From the NCBI RefSeq assembly GCF_002943415.1, contig NZ_PTQZ01000074.1, forward strand, positions 1 to 7,703: a stretch of DNA of 7,703 nt, in the 5' to 3' direction. The stretch is from Amnimonas aquatica (GTDB lineage: Bacteria > Pseudomonadota > Gammaproteobacteria > Pseudomonadales > Moraxellaceae). Numbering within the stretch: the stretch's first letter is position 1; each line of letters starts with the position of its first letter. Shown one piece after another: positions 5,990 to 7,703 of this stretch. Under the pieces are notes generated by a model, which searched no databases, was not told the DNA's origin, and worked only from the letters and a program-made list of their open reading frames with translations. The position numbers and the translations under genes were made by a program.

Positions 5990-6548
5990 ACTCGTGGCTG
6001 CCCGCGGGGCGGGCGGCATCGCTGTCGGCGCCGGCACCGGCGTCCTCGTCGTCATCATACGGGTTGTCCCAGCCCAGTTCAGCCAGGATGGCGATTTCCA
6101 GCGGCTCCATGACCGCGGCGTCCGCCGCCTCGATGTGGTCGTGGCCGGTCAGGTGCAGCACGCCGTGCACCACCATGTGCGCCCAGTGCGCCGCCAGCGG
6201 CTTGCCCTGTTCGGCGGCCTCGCGCGCCACCACCGGCGCGCAGATCACCAAGTCGCCGAGCGGACGCTGCGGCAGCTCGGCGAGCACTTCCTCGGGCAGT
6301 TCGGCGGGGAAGGACAGCACGTTGGTGGACTTGTCCTTGCCGCGGTAGTCGTGGTTGAGCTGCCGGCTCTCGGCCTCGCCGACCACGCGCACCGCCAGTT
6401 CGAGCTCGCCGGCGAGCGCCGGGTCGGTGGCCGCCAGCGCGGTCAGCGCGGCGTCGGCCCAGCGCGCAACGTCCTGTTCGCCGGGCACGCCGGCGAGCTC
6501 CGCGGAGGCCAGGTCATCGTCGACTTCCAGCCACAGGTCCAGGCTCAT
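5988..6548 (-). CDS. ybeY: Endoribonuclease YbeY (rRNA maturation factor)
   Basis: YbeY is a zinc-dependent single-strand endoribonuclease of the UPF0054 family. It takes part in 16S rRNA 3'-end maturation and 70S ribosome quality control in the cytoplasm. This 186-residue protein (E. coli 155) shows the signature H-x3-H-x5-H metal motif as HGVLHLTGHDH, with ligands H128, H132 and H138. It also has the conserved segment NHDYRGKDKSTNVLSFP (65-81), including R69, and LGDLVICAP (97-105). The extra length is mainly a hydrophilic C-terminal tail (about 161-186, DNPYDDDEDAG then an Ala/Gly/Asp/Ser-rich end), which is probably disordered. The ATG overlaps the phoH stop as ATGA (6548-6545) without a strong ribosome binding site of its own, so initiation by coupling to phoH is likely. 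It is second in the phoH-ybeY-corC-lnt operon. Confidence 0.96.
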   Translation of the reverse strand: MSLDLWLEVDDDLASAELAGVPGEQDVARWADAALTALAATDPALAGELELAVRVVGEAESRQLNHDYRGKDKSTNVLSFPAELPEEVLAELPQRPLGDLVICAPVVAREAAEQGKPLAAHWAHMVVHGVLHLTGHDHIEAADAAVMEPLEIAILAELGWDNPYDDDEDAGAGADSDAARPAGSHE

Positions 6549-7687
6549 GGCGCATCGCCCGTGGCGTTGCCGGCCGTGGTGTCGCGCCGCTCGCGGCGGT
6601 CCTGCTGCGCCTGCTGCTCGCGGGCGGCATCGAAGGCCTCGTAAGCATCGACGATGCGCATGACCAGCGGATGACGCACCACGTCGCGGGTGGCGAAGCG
6701 GGTGATGTGTATGCCCTCGACCTGGTCGAGGATCTTCAGCGCCTGCGACAGGCCGGACTGGGTGCCGCGCGGCAGGTCGACCTGGGTGATGTCGCCGGTG
6801 ATCACCGCCTTGGAGCCGTAGCCGAGGCGGGTCAGGAACATCTTCATCTGCTCGGGCGTGGTGTTCTGACCCTCGTCGAGGATGATGAAGGCATGGTTGA
6901 GCGTGCGCCCGCGCATGTAGGCCAGCGGCGCGACCTCGATCACCTGGCGCTCGATCAGCTTGGCCACGCGGTCGAAGCCGAGCATTTCGTAGAGCGCGTC
7001 GTAGAGCGGGCGCAGGTAGGGATTGATCTTCTCCGACAGGTCGCCGGGCAGGAAGCCGAGCTTCTCGCCGGCCTCCACCGCCGGGCGCACCAGCAGGATG
7101 CGGCGGATCAGGTCCTTTTCCAGCTGGTCGACCGCGCAGGCCACGGCGAGATAGGTCTTGCCGGTGCCGGCCGGGCCGACGCCGAAGCTGATGTCGTGGC
7201 TGAGGATCTGCTCGACGTAGCGGCGCTGGTTGTGGCCGCGCGGACGGATGGCGCCCTTGCGCGTGATCAGCACCGGGCCGTTGTCGCCGTCCGCGCCAGT
7301 GCCGGTCTGCGTGCCGGCGGCGTCCTGGCCGCTGGCGATCTGCAGCACCAGGTGCACGGTCTCCGGTGCCAGCTCGTGCTGGTCCTCGGTCTCGGCGTAG
7401 AGGCGCTGCAACACCTGCACTGCGGTGTCCACCGCCTGCGCGCCGCCGACGATCTGCAGGTCGTGCGCGCGCTGGTCTATGCGCACGCCCAGGCGCCGCT
7501 CGATCAGCTTGAGATGTTCGTGGAACTGGCCGCAGAGGAGGGAGAGCCGGCGTGGATCATGCGGCTCCAGATGCAGGGCGCGACGGGTCGCGGCAGGCGT
7601 GTTCAAGGGCGGTGCGGTCTCGCGATGGAAATTGTCCCGAGCATACCCCAAAGCCGTTCCAGCGTCAGGATCACCGGCCTCTTGCAT
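6545..7687 (-). CDS. phoH: PhoH-family ATPase YbeZ
   Basis: This PhoH-like P-loop ATPase is orthologous in context to E. coli YbeZ, which works with the endoribonuclease YbeY. An N-terminal KH-like region lies at about 46-98. The ATPase domain starts near 150 with RPRGHNQ and carries Walker A GPAGTGKT (171-178), [16 protein letters not shown] (201-216), [23 protein letters not shown] with Walker B acids D271 and E272, and [12 protein letters not shown] (297-308). The C-terminus is charged and Gln/Arg-rich (355-370). At 380 residues from the ATG at 7687 it is about 34 longer than E. coli YbeZ (346). The excess is mainly the N-terminal ~30 residues, which have no family counterpart. Alternatives are an in-frame TTG at codon 28 (7606-7604), giving 353 residues, or a start beyond the window, since the frame stays open to the edge. 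No Shine-Dalgarno sequence marks the ATG. It is followed by ybeY with an ATGA overlap. Confidence 0.94.
   Translation of the reverse strand: MQEAGDPDAGTALGYARDNFHRETAPPLNTPAATRRALHLEPHDPRRLSLLCGQFHEHLKLIERRLGVRIDQRAHDLQIVGGAQAVDTAVQVLQRLYAETEDQHELAPETVHLVLQIASGQDAAGTQTGTGADGDNGPVLITRKGAIRPRGHNQRRYVEQILSHDISFGVGPAGTGKTYLAVACAVDQLEKDLIRRILLVRPAVEAGEKLGFLPGDLSEKINPYLRPLYDALYEMLGFDRVAKLIERQVIEVAPLAYMRGRTLNHAFIILDEGQNTTPEQMKMFLTRLGYGSKAVITGDITQVDLPRGTQSGLSQALKILDQVEGIHITRFATRDVVRHPLVMRIVDAYEAFDAAREQQAQQDRRERRDTTAGNATGDAP
7640..7668 (-). promoter_or_regulatory. phoH: Candidate sigma70 promoter inside the predicted 5' end of phoH
   Basis: On the minus strand, CTGACG (7668-7663) is followed after exactly 17 bases by TATGCT (7645-7640). 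Each hexamer matches the sigma70 consensus at 4 of 6 positions. A transcript starting near 7633 would not contain the ATG at 7687. It would fit the alternative TTG start at 7606, which gives a protein close to the usual YbeZ length. The match is moderate and could be chance. Confidence 0.28.
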
Positions 7688-7703
7688 GGTGACAAATGTC
7701 TGT

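Noticed and set aside
5097..6644. Long plus-strand open frames opposite corC and ybeY (5097-5960, 5308-6348, 5994-6644)
   Set aside because: These are Ser/Arg-rich or His/Val/Gln-rich shadow translations without motifs. The minus-strand genes are clear orthologues.
1..7703. A hidden defence, mobile or otherwise novel gene system
   Set aside because: All larger genes belong to conserved housekeeping or widespread families in a common order. No repeats, integrase, transposase or toxin-antitoxin features were found.

Overview
The window is a GC-rich (roughly two-thirds GC by eye), densely packed chromosomal segment. It most likely comes from a high-GC gammaproteobacterium. The main evidence is the block phoH(ybeZ)–ybeY–corC(ybeX)–lnt on the minus strand, an order known from E. 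coli and Pseudomonas. The ElyC/YdcF, YfcH and CobW/YjiA-type neighbours also fit. I would not name a genus from sequence alone. I see no insertion sequence, phage gene, tRNA, rRNA or CRISPR array, and no intergenic gap longer than about 125 bases.

Layout, left to right. Positions 1-75 hold the last 24 codons of an unidentified plus-strand gene, followed by a clean intrinsic terminator (111-136). A plus-strand pair follows: an ElyC/YdcF-family DUF218 membrane protein (195-971) and a 108-residue small membrane protein (1046-1372). This pair ends at an unusually long hairpin (1390-1464 plus a T run), which fills the gap to the convergent minus-strand yfcH-type epimerase gene (1467-2405). A divergent 124-base gap separates yfcH from a plus-strand COG0523/CobW-type GTPase metallochaperone gene (2530-3594). 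The last 48 bases of that gene overlap, tail to tail, the 3' end of lnt (3547-5070, minus). Reading on in the minus direction of transcription, the operon is phoH (7687 to 6545), ybeY (6548 to 5988), corC (5975 to 5127), then lnt (5070 to 3547).

How the genes fit together. The four-gene minus-strand operon joins RNA/ribosome quality functions (PhoH ATPase, YbeY endoribonuclease) with envelope functions (CorC CBS protein, Lnt lipoprotein N-acyltransferase). It is tightly coupled: phoH and ybeY overlap by an ATGA, and the corC ribosome binding site overlaps the ybeY stop codon. ElyC is also an envelope-biogenesis factor, so envelope maintenance is a loose theme of the window, but no shared pathway is proven.

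I do not see a novel multi-gene system. The points most worth a second look are the long hairpin, the cobW/lnt convergent overlap, the start site and possible internal promoter of phoH, the small membrane protein next to elyC, and motif details of the CobW-type protein.
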